Source of the DNA: Nioella sp965215655
GTDB taxonomy: Bacteria > Pseudomonadota > Alphaproteobacteria > Rhodobacterales > Rhodobacteraceae
Length of the DNA: 64,000 bases
Direction: 5' to 3'
Assembly (NCBI RefSeq): GCF_965215655.1
Contig: NZ_OZ244111.1
Coordinates: 1,860,001-1,924,000, forward strand
Positions 26,753 through 37,663 of this stretch are shown piece after piece. Numbering within the stretch: position 1 is the first letter of the stretch; each line of letters opens with the position of its first letter. The translations under genes were made by a program, and so were the position numbers. Below the pieces are notes generated by a model that was not told the origin of the DNA, ran no database searches, and saw only the letters and a program-made list of their open reading frames with translations.

Positions 26753-27783
26753 AGGTTCTCCGTTGTCAGCAATTCAAAACGCTCGGGCTTCGGTGGCGGG
26801 ACCGGCCGCCCGACGCTGACAGATTGCGCCATGCAGGCAGTCACGTTCTGTGCCATCTGCGAGAACGATCCGCTGATCACAATATCGGCGACACCGCTGC
26901 GCAGCGCAGCTTCGCTTTCAGGGCTTCGTGAATGGCAGATATAAGTGATCTCGCCCGCGCGTCCCGAGGCTTCCAGCGCTTGCGCGACACCACCAACACC
27001 ACCGCCCGAATGATAGATCCCGGCAAGATCGCCAGACCGGGCCAGCAGCTCCTGAGCAGCCTCGAGGGCAACAGCCTCATCATCAAGGTAGATGAGTGAC
27101 TCCCTGAGAACGCGATCCGGGGCGTAGCGGCTCATTGCATCGCGGAAGCCCCGTTCGTTCGCCAACTGCCCCAGATAGCGTTGTGAGCCGACAAGGACAC
27201 CGATGTCGCCTCCGGGACGCGCCAGCCGGGACATCGCCCACCCGGCCGTGCGCCCTGCCTGAAGACCATCCATTCCGATATACCCCGCAAGGCCCTTGGC
27301 GCTGATCGGGCTTAGCAGTGCATAGACAGCGACACCACGGGATGCGCATTCGTCAACTGCCGCGTTGACTGCTGGATGTTCGACCGACACAATGGCAAGC
27401 GCATCCACCTCTGACCCAAGACGGGTGATCTCCTCTGCCAGCCGATCCGCCGAAAGGCTGCCAACGAAGGAAAACAGTGGATCGGCCCGGACATCCTTTC
27501 GCGCCAGCGTGGCGTTTCGAAGTTGCTCGGCGAGCCGCTGATAAACCCATTTCCCTTCCTTCTGCAGCAGGAAGCCGAAGCGACAGGCAGGCGCCAGTTC
27601 CGCGATGCGCCGCTTCAGGATCGCCTTGCCATGATAGCCCGTCGCCTCTGCCGCTGCCATGACCTGGGCCGCCGTTTCCGGTGCGACCCGCGCCCGCGCA
27701 TTCAGCACCCGGTCAACCGTGGCCACGCCCACACCTGCTGCACGGGCGACGTCTTCGAGCGTGGTTCGCCGGTGTCTGACCAT
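26749..27783 (-). CDS. LacI-family transcriptional regulator 2
   Basis: A 344-residue regulator with the HTH TTLEDVARAAGVGVATVDRVL at residues 7-27 and a sugar-binding-protein-like domain (YIGMDGLQAGRTAGWAMSRL, GIYHSGGGVGGVAQAL). It shares the VDRVL variant and ligand-domain motifs with regulator 1, so the two are paralogs. It is divergent from the MocD-like gene over 127 bases that include a perfect palindrome. The ATG at 27783 has AGGAG 6 bases upstream. It probably controls the desaturase-Rieske-PanB-like operon and possibly itself. Confidence 0.9.
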   Translation of the reverse strand: MVRHRRTTLEDVARAAGVGVATVDRVLNARARVAPETAAQVMAAAEATGYHGKAILKRRIAELAPACRFGFLLQKEGKWVYQRLAEQLRNATLARKDVRADPLFSFVGSLSADRLAEEITRLGSEVDALAIVSVEHPAVNAAVDECASRGVAVYALLSPISAKGLAGYIGMDGLQAGRTAGWAMSRLARPGGDIGVLVGSQRYLGQLANERGFRDAMSRYAPDRVLRESLIYLDDEAVALEAAQELLARSGDLAGIYHSGGGVGGVAQALEASGRAGEITYICHSRSPESEAALRSGVADIVISGSFSQMAQNVTACMAQSVSVGRPVPPPKPERFELLTTENL

Positions 27784-27825
27784 CAGAGACTCCTATCATC
27801 AGTCGGGATCAGCCCCGTGATGGGA

Positions 27826-27842
27826 ATGATAGAAACTATCAT
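27826..27842. promoter_or_regulatory. Palindromic operator upstream of MocD-like operon
   Basis: Perfect 17-base palindrome ATGATAG-AAA-CTATCAT, 43 bases from the start of regulator 2 and 69 bases from the desaturase-like start. A half site CTATCAT recurs at 27793-27799, next to the regulator's own start, which suggests autoregulation. Confidence 0.7.
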
Positions 27843-27910
27843 GCTTGCGATTGACCGATGCGGCAAGCTGATGCCTGCTTGGTGCATCAACCCCTGCAAT
27901 GAGGCCAGAT

Positions 27911-28981
27911 ATGACCGCCCCTGCCTTCGCCCGAGACTATCGCCTGACCGGTGCTGAGTCCGGACCCGGATTTGCCCATGCCGAATGGTATGCTTCACCG
28001 GTTCCACGCAAGCGAATGAAAGAGCTGATGAAACGTTCAGACCGCGCGGGGCTGATCGATTTCGGCCTCTGGGCCGGATTGACCATCACCTTCGGCGCGT
28101 TGCTGATCTGGGTCTGGGGGTCTGTCTGGGCATGGCCCGTGGCGCTTGTCTACGGTGTGCTTTACGCTTCGTGTGCCGAAAGCCGCTGGCACGAATACGG
28201 ACATGGCACGCCGATGCGCACCCGCTGGATGAACGACGCAATTTATCAGCTGGCCTCCTTCATGTCGCTTAAGAACCCTGTGCTCTGGCGGTGGAGCCAT
28301 GCGCGCCACCACACCGATACGGTGATCGTCGGGCGCGATCCGGAAATCGCCTTTCCCCGCCCACCTAGCCTGCTGAACTGGGCGCTGAACCTGCTGCATG
28401 TGGTGGCGACCGGCAAGGAGATGTGGAAGTCTTTGCGGCTAAGTGCGGGCCTGTTGACAGCGGACCAGAAGGATTTCCTGCCTCAGAGTGAGCGACCCAA
28501 GGCATTTCGCGCTGCCCGGGCCCATCTCGGTATTCTGATCCTCGCCGGGATCGCCGCCAATCTGCTCGGCTCATGGCTACCGCTGGTCCTGATCGGGGGG
28601 CCGACCTTCTACGGATCATGGCTGCATCACGTCATGGCCACCACACAGCACGCAGGCCTTGCCGAGGATGTGCCAGATCACCGGCTGAATTCCCGCACCA
28701 TCCTGCTGAACCCGGTCTTCCGCTTCATCTATTCCAACATGAACTACCATGTGGAACACCACATGTACCCAATGGTGCCCTTCTACAATCTGCCCGCGCT
28801 TCATGAGGATATCCGCGACGATTGTCCTCGGGCTTACCCCTCTCTTCTAGCGGCATATCGCGAAATCGTACCGGCCGTGATCCGCCAACAGACCGACTTC
28901 AACCACTATGTCCGCCGTCCCCTTCCTGCCGGGGCCGGTCCGACCCCCGCCTATCAGCGTCCGCTGATCGCGGCAGAATAA
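27911..28981 (+). CDS. MocD-like fatty-acid-desaturase-family membrane oxygenase
   Basis: A 356-residue integral-membrane di-iron protein. The three histidine clusters are HEYGH (about 94-98), HARHH (130-134) and HVEHH (280-284), the arrangement of desaturases and hydroxylases. Hydrophobic segments lie around 53-85 and 205-235. It resembles MocD of rhizobial rhizopine catabolism, which works with the MocE ferredoxin; the next gene encodes exactly such a ferredoxin. Start 27911 is preferred over 27899 because GAGG sits 7 bases upstream. The likely reaction is oxygenation or O-demethylation, but a lipid substrate cannot be excluded. Confidence 0.82.
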   Translation: MTAPAFARDYRLTGAESGPGFAHAEWYASPVPRKRMKELMKRSDRAGLIDFGLWAGLTITFGALLIWVWGSVWAWPVALVYGVLYASCAESRWHEYGHGTPMRTRWMNDAIYQLASFMSLKNPVLWRWSHARHHTDTVIVGRDPEIAFPRPPSLLNWALNLLHVVATGKEMWKSLRLSAGLLTADQKDFLPQSERPKAFRAARAHLGILILAGIAANLLGSWLPLVLIGGPTFYGSWLHHVMATTQHAGLAEDVPDHRLNSRTILLNPVFRFIYSNMNYHVEHHMYPMVPFYNLPALHEDIRDDCPRAYPSLLAAYREIVPAVIRQQTDFNHYVRRPLPAGAGPTPAYQRPLIAAE

Positions 28982-28992
28982 GGAGACGCCCC

Positions 28993-29316
28993 ATGCCCAA
29001 CTGGATCCGCGCATGCGCGGCGGATGAGATCGAGGAAGAAGATCTCATCCGCTTTGACCATGACGGTCGCACTTTCGCCGTCTACCGCAGCCCCGATAGT
29101 GAATATTTCTGCACGGACGGGCTCTGCACCCATGAGCAGGTGCATCTGGAGGACGGATTGGTGATGGACTACGTCATCGAATGCCCCAAGCATAACGGCC
29201 AGTTCGACTATCGAACGGGCGAAGCGCTGCGCACCCCGGTCTGCGTGAACCTTACCACCTATCCCGCGAAGCTGGAAAACGGCGACGTTCTGATCGACAT
29301 CGGAGAGACCGGATGA
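28993..29316 (+). CDS. MocE-like Rieske [2Fe-2S] ferredoxin
   Basis: A 107-residue soluble ferredoxin. The Rieske ligands are C45-x-H47 (LCTHEQVHL) and C64-x2-H67 (ECPKHNGQFD), with correct spacing and loops. It starts 11 bases after the desaturase-like gene with AGGAGA upstream, and it overlaps the next gene by 4 bases. It should pass electrons from a reductase to the di-iron oxygenase; no ferredoxin reductase (MocF-like) is encoded in the cluster, so one must come from elsewhere. Confidence 0.9.
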   Translation: MPNWIRACAADEIEEEDLIRFDHDGRTFAVYRSPDSEYFCTDGLCTHEQVHLEDGLVMDYVIECPKHNGQFDYRTGEALRTPVCVNLTTYPAKLENGDVLIDIGETG

Positions 29317-30149
29317 AACGGATCTACGACTGGGATGCCCGCTCTGTGCTGCGCAACTATACCGCTGCCGACCTCAAGGCTCTTAAAGGCCAGCGCAAGC
29401 TGACCCAGACCACCGCAAATTCCGTCGAAGAGGCCGCAGCGGCGCGGGATGCCGGTATTGATCTGATCATGGGCAATGCCCAGAACACAAAGGCCGTGCG
29501 CGAAGGCGCGCCGGATATGTTCTTTACTGCCGCGCTTGGCCTTCCAGATTATCCGACAGAAACGGATGTTCTGCGCGCTGCATTCGCGGCAATGAAGGAC
29601 GGCGCGGATTCCATCTATACCGCGCGCGGGCCGCATATCGTCGAAATGCTGGCGAGGGAGGATATCCCGGTCATGTGCCATCTTGGTCTTGTCCCCCGAA
29701 AATCGACTTGGAAAGGGGGTCTGCGCGCGATCGGTAAAACGGCGGAAGAGGCCCTGGAGCTTTGGGCCGCCTTCCGGCGAATGGAAGATGCTGGTGCTTT
29801 CGCGGTCGAGGCGGAGGTCATCTGCGCCGATGTCATGGCCGAGATCTCGAAGCGCACGTCCCTGGTCACCAGCTCACTTGGGTCCGGAGATGGCGCTGAT
29901 ATCATTTACCTCTTCCAGACGGACATTTGCGGTGAGACCCCGGATCGCCCCCGTCATGCACGCGCATTTGGAGACCTCCATTCCCTTAACAAACTTGTTG
30001 CGGCCCAAAGACTAGAGGCACTGTCGAGGTTTCGCGAAGCAGTGCAAGTGGGTGAGTACCCGACACACCAAGAAAAAACCACCGCAGGGGGTTCTAATTT
30101 CAAAGAGTTTCTTCAGGGTATGACTACGAGTCGCGATTCAACTGGCTAA
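29313..30149 (+). CDS. Divergent PanB-like (ketopantoate hydroxymethyltransferase family) protein
   Basis: A 278-residue TIM-barrel protein with the PanB framework: EEAAAARDAGIDLIMGNAQN, the strand MCHLGLVPRKSTWKGG, the helix KTAEEALELWAAFRRMEDAG and AFAVEAEVICADVMAEIS. In true PanB the segment after the second strand is GDSLG, whose Asp and Ser bind the metal; here it is GNAQN, so the usual metal ligands are missing. It overlaps the Rieske gene (ATGA) and ends the operon. It is probably not a pantothenate enzyme; it may be an aldolase or lyase that handles the one-carbon unit or a sugar fragment released in this pathway. That role is inference only. Confidence 0.65.
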   Translation: MKRIYDWDARSVLRNYTAADLKALKGQRKLTQTTANSVEEAAAARDAGIDLIMGNAQNTKAVREGAPDMFFTAALGLPDYPTETDVLRAAFAAMKDGADSIYTARGPHIVEMLAREDIPVMCHLGLVPRKSTWKGGLRAIGKTAEEALELWAAFRRMEDAGAFAVEAEVICADVMAEISKRTSLVTSSLGSGDGADIIYLFQTDICGETPDRPRHARAFGDLHSLNKLVAAQRLEALSRFREAVQVGEYPTHQEKTTAGGSNFKEFLQGMTTSRDSTG

Positions 30150-30304
30150 AATTGAGCTTTGCATCAGATGAACTGAGTCAAGTTCAGTCATTAGAATGAA
30201 TGCCGACAAGTCATGAACCTGCATTCCGGACATTGACCCATAGTGCAGCGAATGACTGGAATCCGCCCATCACGTTCGCCCCGACCATCCTGACGCGCTC
30301 GCCC

Positions 30305-32059
30305 CTAGCCGGCAGCTGCGAACCTCAAAATATCCCGGGAGATGCGGTAAGCGCGTGGCCTGCCGGGGACGCGGCTGGGCAGCTTGTACTGATACCCCCT
30401 CTCACCGCCGGGCTTGAGCAGATCCTGGACCTGCAAGAGATCGAAGAGGCGCCCGAGGTCAGCCTCTGCTGCTTGCGCGATGCCAGCCATCGTGGGCGCG
30501 GTGAGGTAGACGAAGCTGTCGTCGAACCACCCGGTCTCGCTGATCGGAACGGTCCCGTCCGGTTCTTCCAGCAACACTAGCGCCTCGTCTCGTAGGAGAT
30601 CCCGAACCGCAGTGGCGGCCCGGCTGAGCAGGGCGCGATCCTGCGCCGACAGCACGCCGCGGTGCCTGGCGATCCAGCTTTCGAGAAGCTGGGCACAGAA
30701 GGTCTTGAGCCTTTCCCGAAGCGGCTTCGTCGCCCCGGCCTTTTCGCTCGACATGCACAAGACTGCCAGATGCACCGCTCCATACATGTCGCCACAGGCC
30801 AGGGCCACGCGGTCGGTTTCAGCGTCGAGGGAGAGATCATCCGATCCCGTGATGGTCTTTTTGATCTCGTCTGTCCTCTCGCCCAGGTAGGTTACATGCG
30901 ACTGTATCGCCAAGCCCCAGTCAATGCTCGCCCGCAAGAACTCCGGACCGAAGCTGCCCGCATGCTGCGCTGCGACCGCCAGGACCAGCTCGGGGTCTTC
31001 CACCTCCCAGGATCGGCAGTCGATATCGATGATGTTTCGCAGGTCCTGCCCCGGCAGCGCCTTGCCGTCCCCGCCAAGCAGCGGGACCATGCCCGTCGAC
31101 AGCACGACGACCCGGCCGCGACCTGCGGCGTCAATCCCGGTCAGCGCCTCGGCGATTGCCGGGATCTTGCGGTGATGACGTGGCTCGTAGCCGGAGATCA
31201 GCACCAGACCGTCCCGGGCCTCGCGGATCGCCGCAAGAAGGCGCGACTGCGGTTCCGACCAGGTCAGATGCAGCTCGCTCGGCTGTGCCCATACACTCGC
31301 GGCGACCGCACGGCTCAGCCTGCCGGCCCCGTCGCTGCCGTGCAGATGCAGCAGGAAGGACCACGACTGCTCCGCCCTGATCGGCATCAGCACCGGCGCG
31401 ATCGCGGCGCAGAGACCCAGCATAACGGCATTATCTGGCTTCCGCCCGATCACCCCCTCGAGCCACTTTTCAGCTGACGCGGCGCGGTCAGCCTCGGTCT
31501 TTGGTAGTGCCGTGACCCGGGGGGCACCTGTGAAGAGGACGCCCGCCGCATTGGAGTTTTCTGACCCGGTCAGGACCTCGCCCGAGGGGAGGATGAACCG
31601 CTCGAAGCCCGCTCCAACCCACCCCGTCACCCCGACCGCGAGGCCGACGCGGTCGACCTCCATCGACCGCACCAGATCGCACACCTCGCCGGGCTTGCCC
31701 CGGAGATCGAACCCCCGATCGACAAGCCCCGCCACCACCCGCGCCGGCGCTTTCAGCAGATCCCGCATCGGCAGCACTGCGCTTTGCCAGTCCCCATCGA
31801 AGGTGCGGAATGCCACGTCCAGGCTCCAGCCAGTTCCATCCGCCCCGCGGGCCTGCGAGCGGACGAGGATTGGGCCACAAAGGGGCTTCGTGCGCCCGGC
31901 CGACCGGTTCTGGTGGATCATGGGGCCGATCAGCTCATAGTCTTCCGGCAGGCGGGCGCGGACCTGCTCCAGCAGCGGATCAGCCTGCGGCTGCGGCGCA
32001 TCTTCAGGCCCGATCTTATCCGCGGCGGGTGCCTCACGTTCCGTGGTCTTGTCCGACAT
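30305..32059 (-). CDS. DUF927-domain protein with degenerate P-loop
   Basis: A 584-residue protein. The middle third resembles DUF927, a helicase/primase-associated domain of phages and plasmids: VGVTGWVGAGFERFILPSGEV, AAIAPVLMPIRAEQSWSFLLHLHG and the downstream ISGYEPRHHRKIPAIAEAL. The Walker A position reads GSDGAGRL (241-248) and lacks the usual GKT/S, so ATP binding is doubtful. The start at 32059 is chosen for AAGGAGA upstream; 24 extra upstream codons have no support. It is divergent from the next three genes across a long AT-rich spacer. Its function in the island is unknown. Confidence 0.7.
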   Translation of the reverse strand: MSDKTTEREAPAADKIGPEDAPQPQADPLLEQVRARLPEDYELIGPMIHQNRSAGRTKPLCGPILVRSQARGADGTGWSLDVAFRTFDGDWQSAVLPMRDLLKAPARVVAGLVDRGFDLRGKPGEVCDLVRSMEVDRVGLAVGVTGWVGAGFERFILPSGEVLTGSENSNAAGVLFTGAPRVTALPKTEADRAASAEKWLEGVIGRKPDNAVMLGLCAAIAPVLMPIRAEQSWSFLLHLHGSDGAGRLSRAVAASVWAQPSELHLTWSEPQSRLLAAIREARDGLVLISGYEPRHHRKIPAIAEALTGIDAAGRGRVVVLSTGMVPLLGGDGKALPGQDLRNIIDIDCRSWEVEDPELVLAVAAQHAGSFGPEFLRASIDWGLAIQSHVTYLGERTDEIKKTITGSDDLSLDAETDRVALACGDMYGAVHLAVLCMSSEKAGATKPLRERLKTFCAQLLESWIARHRGVLSAQDRALLSRAATAVRDLLRDEALVLLEEPDGTVPISETGWFDDSFVYLTAPTMAGIAQAAEADLGRLFDLLQVQDLLKPGGERGYQYKLPSRVPGRPRAYRISRDILRFAAAG

Positions 32060-32507
32060 TCGCGTCTCCTTGGCTGGCGTCGACCGCCACGCTCGCCCAA
32101 GTGGACAGGCAGGACTCAAGCGATCCGACAATTTTCACATATATAACAACTGCGTCCGCCCATCCAATGGATATGACTTTTCAAATGCAGGCCTAGACCG
32201 AGCCCCGTGCCAGTCGCGCCGAGCGAGTTGCGCGGGGCCTCTCTCGCGCCACTCCGAGAGGCCTCCCAGATTACCGAGTCACACTGTCCGTCGGTCTGTA
32301 TAATTTACTGTCCGACATAATATTGTTTATATACAAGTATGTACGCAAATACACGGTGATAATATTTATTTACACAAAACACTTAACATCTGGAACACTT
32401 GACCCCAACTTTATCACATGGTCACCGGGCGCCCGATGAGCGGGCGAAGCAGAGGCTGCAACCTCTACCCCGCCCTGACCACCTAAGAGTCCTCAGGAGA
32501 CCCTACG
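32060..32507. promoter_or_regulatory. Long AT-rich divergent control region
   Basis: 448 bases between two divergent genes. The part from about 32280 to 32420 is very AT-rich (for example ATAATATTGTTTATATACAA and GATAATATTTATTTACAC), in sharp contrast to the GC-rich genes. It must contain both promoters and could bind a xenogeneic silencer or replication protein. No coding frame or clear iteron array is seen. Confidence 0.55.
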
Positions 32508-33536
32508 ATGGCTAAGAACTACGTAACGCCCTTTAGTGGCGGATTCAATTCCGCTTCCCCCTTCACCACCATCACCCAGTTCATCCGCGCTCGCGCGATG
32601 ACCCGTGCACTGGTCGATCTGACCGCCGCCGAGCGCGATCTGGACGATGAGACCGGCTTCGACCCGGCTCTCTCTGCCTATCAGGCCGCCGTCGATGAGG
32701 CCCGCGCTCGCGTCCTCAAGCACTGCGAGGCGCTGTGCGCCCAGCCTCTCGTAACGCTGCAGACCGCCGGTCTCCAGCGGGTCGCGATGCTGGTCGCGAC
32801 CGTCGTCCGGTCCGATGACCCGATCGAGGTGGCCCGCATCTGCGCCAGTCTTCAGGTGGCGCGCTGGGTTTGGCAGCTGCCGACCACCGTGCCGGGCCGC
32901 CGTATCTGCAATGAAGTCCTCGATGCGGCGCTGGACGCGCTGGGGTCCTACATCGACCAGCCGGAGGGTCCGCAGGACAGCCCGCCGACGGCGGGCCCGC
33001 AGCTTCTGATGGGAGCAGGCCCGGCGGCGAACGGGGAGGATCATCCGGTCCCGGTCGCCCATACCGAGGTGAGCGCCGCGTTCAGCGCTCTTCTGCGCGA
33101 TCTCGATGTCTGTGTGGCGGCGGAGCGGCGGATCCAGCGCGACGTTGTGGACGACAACGTGTTCGCCCCGCAGTTCGCTTCGGACCTGGCCGCGGCAGAG
33201 GCGGCCCGCGAGGATCTTCTCGTCCGGCTCGCAGGGGTCACCGCGCTGCCGGAGCGGCGCGACCTCGACAGGCCCCTGCGCCTTCTGGCGAAGGGGCTTC
33301 ATGCGCTCCTCTCGGTGGAGGATGACGGCGACCGCCAGCATATGCATGCGGTAATGGCCGGAAGCATCGACCTGCTGCTCGTGCGGGGGGATGCACCTGC
33401 GGCGCGCCGGGTGCGCGCGTTGCAGCGCCATTATTTCCGCGCCGTCGCGCGGCTCATGTCGATGGCGGACTACGGAGGAAGGGGAGCCGGGCCGGACGAT
33501 GACGGCACGGACGACGCACCCGGGCTCGCGGCCTGA
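32508..33536 (+). CDS. Unrecognised 342-residue helical island protein
   Basis: I do not recognise this family. The protein is soluble, Ala/Arg/Asp-rich and predicted mostly helical, with two halves (residues about 20-160 and 185-320) joined by a Pro/Gly-rich linker (QPEGPQDSPPTAGPQLLMG). No signal peptide, membrane segment or catalytic motif is visible. The ATG has CAGGAGA 7 bases upstream, and the codon pattern is consistent with a real gene. It is the first of three co-directional genes ending in an FtsH-like protease, so it may be a substrate, adaptor or DNA-binding partner of that module. Confidence 0.6.
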   Translation: MAKNYVTPFSGGFNSASPFTTITQFIRARAMTRALVDLTAAERDLDDETGFDPALSAYQAAVDEARARVLKHCEALCAQPLVTLQTAGLQRVAMLVATVVRSDDPIEVARICASLQVARWVWQLPTTVPGRRICNEVLDAALDALGSYIDQPEGPQDSPPTAGPQLLMGAGPAANGEDHPVPVAHTEVSAAFSALLRDLDVCVAAERRIQRDVVDDNVFAPQFASDLAAAEAAREDLLVRLAGVTALPERRDLDRPLRLLAKGLHALLSVEDDGDRQHMHAVMAGSIDLLLVRGDAPAARRVRALQRHYFRAVARLMSMADYGGRGAGPDDDGTDDAPGLAA

Positions 33537-33602
33537 GCCGCACCGGACCTCGCAAGGGGGCCCGAGGCCCCCTTTCCCTATTCCCGAACGATGGAGGCGC
33601 GC

Positions 33603-34178
33603 ATGCCCCAACAACCCTTCCTGCCTGGCATCACTTTGCCGACCCGTCCCGCCGAGACACGCGACGCCCGTGAGGCGCTGGCGGCCTATCCTGACATGTC
33701 CACCGAGGACCTTTGCCGCTATGCAAAGATTCTCGGCCATTCGGCAGAGCTTGTCGTTGCCTCGATCCTGATGCGCCTCGGGGAACGGGACTATCCCGCG
33801 CTCGAGTATGAGCGTCACGACAGGGTCCTGTTTCTTCCCGGTGACACGCCCCTGCGCATCCAGGTCAAGACGCGCCACACGCGGACACCTGCCGGCGACT
33901 ACGTCTACAATTTACGGCAGAGATCGGAGAGGGGCGCGACTGGGCGCGGTCCGTATTCAGCGGAGGATTTCGATATTCTGGCGATGGTCGCACTGCCCGA
34001 AATGGCTGTGCGCTTTACCGCCGACTGGCAGACGCGCCACACGATCTACGCGAGCGAGTTCTCTGAACTTCGGCGCAACCCGCGCGCCACGCTGGACGCG
34101 GCCCTCATGCGCCTCGGCCGCTCCCACGCGATCCCTGGCCGCGCAGACGGGCCGGACTGGCTCGACTTGGCCGCCTGA
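33603..34178 (+). CDS. PD-(D/E)XK endonuclease-like protein
   Basis: A 191-residue protein with a small nuclease-like core: helix GHSAELVVASILMRLGERDY (E49), strand with D73 (YERHDRVLFL), strand RIQVKTRH (Q87, K89), then YVYNLRQR and FDILAMVALPE. This order matches the PDDEXK_5 group, in which IQVKT is common. Start 33603 is chosen over 33591 because GGAGG lies 5 bases upstream. It lies 66 bases after the unknown gene and 90 before the FtsH-like gene. It could be a nuclease, or a solo fold used in DNA recognition. Confidence 0.6.
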   Translation: MPQQPFLPGITLPTRPAETRDAREALAAYPDMSTEDLCRYAKILGHSAELVVASILMRLGERDYPALEYERHDRVLFLPGDTPLRIQVKTRHTRTPAGDYVYNLRQRSERGATGRGPYSAEDFDILAMVALPEMAVRFTADWQTRHTIYASEFSELRRNPRATLDAALMRLGRSHAIPGRADGPDWLDLAA

Positions 34179-34268
34179 CCGACCGGTCGCTTTCCCACCC
34201 GCAGATCCATCCTCGGCCCGCCCCTCGGCGGCGGGCCGACTGGCCACCCCTTTTTTCGGAGCTCTCCC

Positions 34269-36683
<2,415 letters not shown>

Positions 36684-37291
36684 TCCGGTCCGGACCCGCC
36701 CGCCTGTGCGACCCCATGCAGGCGGGCGGCGAGGCGAGGACCGCGGAAGCCTCTCGGTCGCTCGCAACCATCCATCGACCCAGACCACAACAACCAGATA
36801 CTAGCGCCGCAGGCACCCGGCCCGCGCGATGGCGCGGGTCGCCCTCTCGCGCGCCCCGGGCGCGCGCTCTTGATCCATATGAAGGATCCAGCATCCTCAC
36901 AACTCAATACGCCAACACCCCCAACCAGCAAAAAAACCAAACACGGCGCCGCAGGCACCCCGTCCGCGCCAACGCGCGGTAGGCCAGATCAGGACTGACT
37001 GACCCGGATCGAGAAATCCCTGCTTTGGAACCGCTCAGCATCCTGCGAGATGGTAAGCGCCCACCCCGATCGGATGCGGCTGCCAGACGCCGTTCAGGCC
37101 AAGGAAGCACGGCACCGGCCGAGGTTATCCACATAATCCCGACCCGCGATGGCATCCGGCACGGTCGAATTCCCCCAAACCGAAATTCCGAGTCTACATC
37201 ACCCTCAGAGACGCGGGGACACCCCGCAGCAGGTTGATCACATCGGAGAACGGTGCCGGAGCTCCCGGCACCGCAGGGGAGACCGCGGCCC
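36684..37291. other. Non-coding region with repeat-hairpin units
   Basis: About 600 bases between the protease gene and a small gene. It holds the two repeat-hairpin units listed separately and an A/C-rich tract (about 36895-36945). I see no convincing gene on either strand. Confidence 0.45.
36804..36985 (+). repeat. Two GCGCCGCAGGCACCC repeats, each followed by a hairpin
   Basis: The 15-mer GCGCCGCAGGCACCC occurs at 36804-36818 and 36946-36960. Each copy is followed within a few bases by a GC-rich hairpin: CCCGCGC-GAT-GGCGCGGG and CCGCGC-CAAC-GCGCGG. The spacing of 142 bases and the conserved unit layout suggest a structured RNA element or a protein-binding site rather than chance. Confidence 0.6.
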
Positions 37292-37663
37292 ATGGCACGC
37301 GACCGGGAGAGGCATGTCAAAGGACGGGATGGCGTAAAGCCAGCGCCGCAGGATGACATGCCGCCCGGAACCAATGCGACGCGCCGGGCCGACCACCGTT
37401 TCAGGACCACCGCCACCGCCCAACCGGACCGACCCGGCGGCCGCCAGCCGCACGGGCAGAGATCCCTCGAGGAGCGCATCAAGAACGCCCTGCGCGTGGT
37501 GGCCGAGCTGCTCGAGCAGGACGAGGCCTATCTGCCGATTTTCATCCGACTCGAGGCCGAACGCGACAAGCTCGACGCCCGCCGCGCCGCCCTCGACCGC
37601 GCGCGGGCCGTCCTCAGGGAAACGCCCCCTCGATCGCGATCCGGGCCAGCTCCCCGGCCTTGA
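37292..37663 (+). CDS. Small charged hypothetical protein beside integrase
   Basis: A 123-residue protein. The first half is basic and low in structure; the second half (EERIKNALRVVAELLEQDEAYLP, then IFIRLEAERDKLDARRAALD) is an amphipathic helix-turn-helix-like hairpin that I recall from small proteins next to alphaproteobacterial integrases. ATG 37292 has GGGGAGA upstream; ATG 37358 is possible. It runs into the integrase gene tail to tail with a 50-base overlap. It could serve as a recombination accessory factor, but nothing in the sequence proves this. Confidence 0.5.
   Translation: MARDRERHVKGRDGVKPAPQDDMPPGTNATRRADHRFRTTATAQPDRPGGRQPHGQRSLEERIKNALRVVAELLEQDEAYLPIFIRLEAERDKLDARRAALDRARAVLRETPPRSRSGPAPRP

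Noticed and set aside
30200..30304. Short plus-strand frame after the PanB-like gene
   Set aside because: It runs into the antisense of the DUF927 gene and shows no homology; no gene is supported in this gap.
37025..37237. A 70-residue frame in the repeat region near the integrase
   Set aside because: Composition is low-complexity and no homology or ribosome-binding site was recognised; listed as non-coding.
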